The notes below the pieces were generated by a model. The model was not told the origin of the DNA and did no database searches. It worked only from the letters and a program-made list of their open reading frames with translations. DNA of 57,536 bases from Marivita sp. (GTDB lineage: Bacteria; Pseudomonadota; Alphaproteobacteria; Rhodobacterales; Rhodobacteraceae), in assembly GCF_017643905.1 (NCBI RefSeq), contig NZ_JAEPMO010000004.1:1-57536 (forward strand), written 5' to 3'. Position numbers and translations under genes: made by a program. Positions within the stretch are counted from its first letter, which is position 1, and each line of letters opens with the position of its first letter. Below, in pieces: positions 57,535 to 57,536 of the stretch.

Positions 57535-57536
57535 GC
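57486..57536 (+). CDS. Start of a GC-rich gene, cut by the window edge
   Basis: Seventeen codons (MPRFDPTEFGRLLARLS) begin at ATG 57486 with AGGAG eight bases upstream. Base composition returns to that of the host chromosome. The N-terminus does not look like TrkA. It overlaps the patatin end by 49 bases. Identity unknown. Confidence 0.55.
   Translation, partial: MPRFDPTEFGRLLARLS

Overview
This 57.5 kb window looks like a stretch of chromosome from a Rhodobacterales (Roseobacter-group) alphaproteobacterium. The basis is its high G+C, dense GTG/TTG starts and 1-4 bp gene overlaps, and its gene content: sciP beside ctrA, an alphaproteobacterial dusB-ntrB-ntrC-ntrY-ntrX cluster whose NtrC lacks GAFTGA, DUF6477/DUF6456-type proteins, a non-pyrrolysine MttB homologue, and dispersed GC-rich intergenic hairpins. 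I see no rRNA, tRNA, insertion sequence or CRISPR array. Almost all of it is core genome; the exception is a visibly AT-rich patatin-like gene at the right edge.

Layout. 1-6.5 kb: cupin (cut by the window edge), bpt, aspartic protease, MarC, ABC-F, ndk, TfoX-C protein and an aminotransferase. 6.8-16.2 kb: cysS, cimA, an NDUFAF6-like protein, a small lipoprotein, MFS transporter, the cobK-alkA-esterase operon and a large GT4 glycosyltransferase. 16.3-24 kb: a small protein with a possible Cys-His-Asp triad, mnmA, sciP, ctrA with CtrA boxes in its promoter, ligA-recG, and a 44-codon membrane-protein gene behind a perfect alphaproteobacterial LexA box. 24-31.6 kb: NifU-like scaffold, hisI, gluQ, trmFO, ppk2-TetR and a P-loop protein/metA/lipoprotein-hydrolase operon. 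31.7-38.4 kb: FadL-type porin with an Ala/Gly/Gln heptad insert, EamA transporter, guaA-SH3 pair, mttB-like gene, DUF6477 protein. 38.5-47.3 kb: DUF6456 protein behind two DnaA boxes, a structured RNA or terminator, lipA, two c-type cytochrome genes divergent from a LysR gene, hpt followed by a frameshifted small membrane protein gene, ratA/COQ10, amtB, and ispF-pgpA-cinA. 47.4-54.7 kb: dusB-ntrBC-ntrYX. 54.8-57.5 kb: a secreted FGE-like protein, a repeat/palindrome cluster, the low-GC patatin gene, and the start of another GC-rich gene.

How the genes fit together. Nitrogen regulation is represented by both two-component pairs plus amtB. Cell-cycle control is represented by ctrA and its inhibitor sciP, with CtrA-type sites before ctrA and possibly before the 16.4 kb orphan. 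DNA repair appears as ligA, recG, alkA and a possibly SOS-induced small membrane protein. Most of the remainder is housekeeping metabolism (isoleucine, histidine, methionine, GMP, lipoate, isoprenoids, phosphatidylglycerol, tRNA modification).

The best candidates for something undescribed are the LexA-boxed 44-aa membrane protein, the low-GC patatin gene with a beta-rich C-terminal half and repeats at its left edge, the orphan with a C-H-D pattern behind a CtrA-like site, and the structured RNA before lipA. None of these amounts to a demonstrated new system; each rests on motif reading alone.
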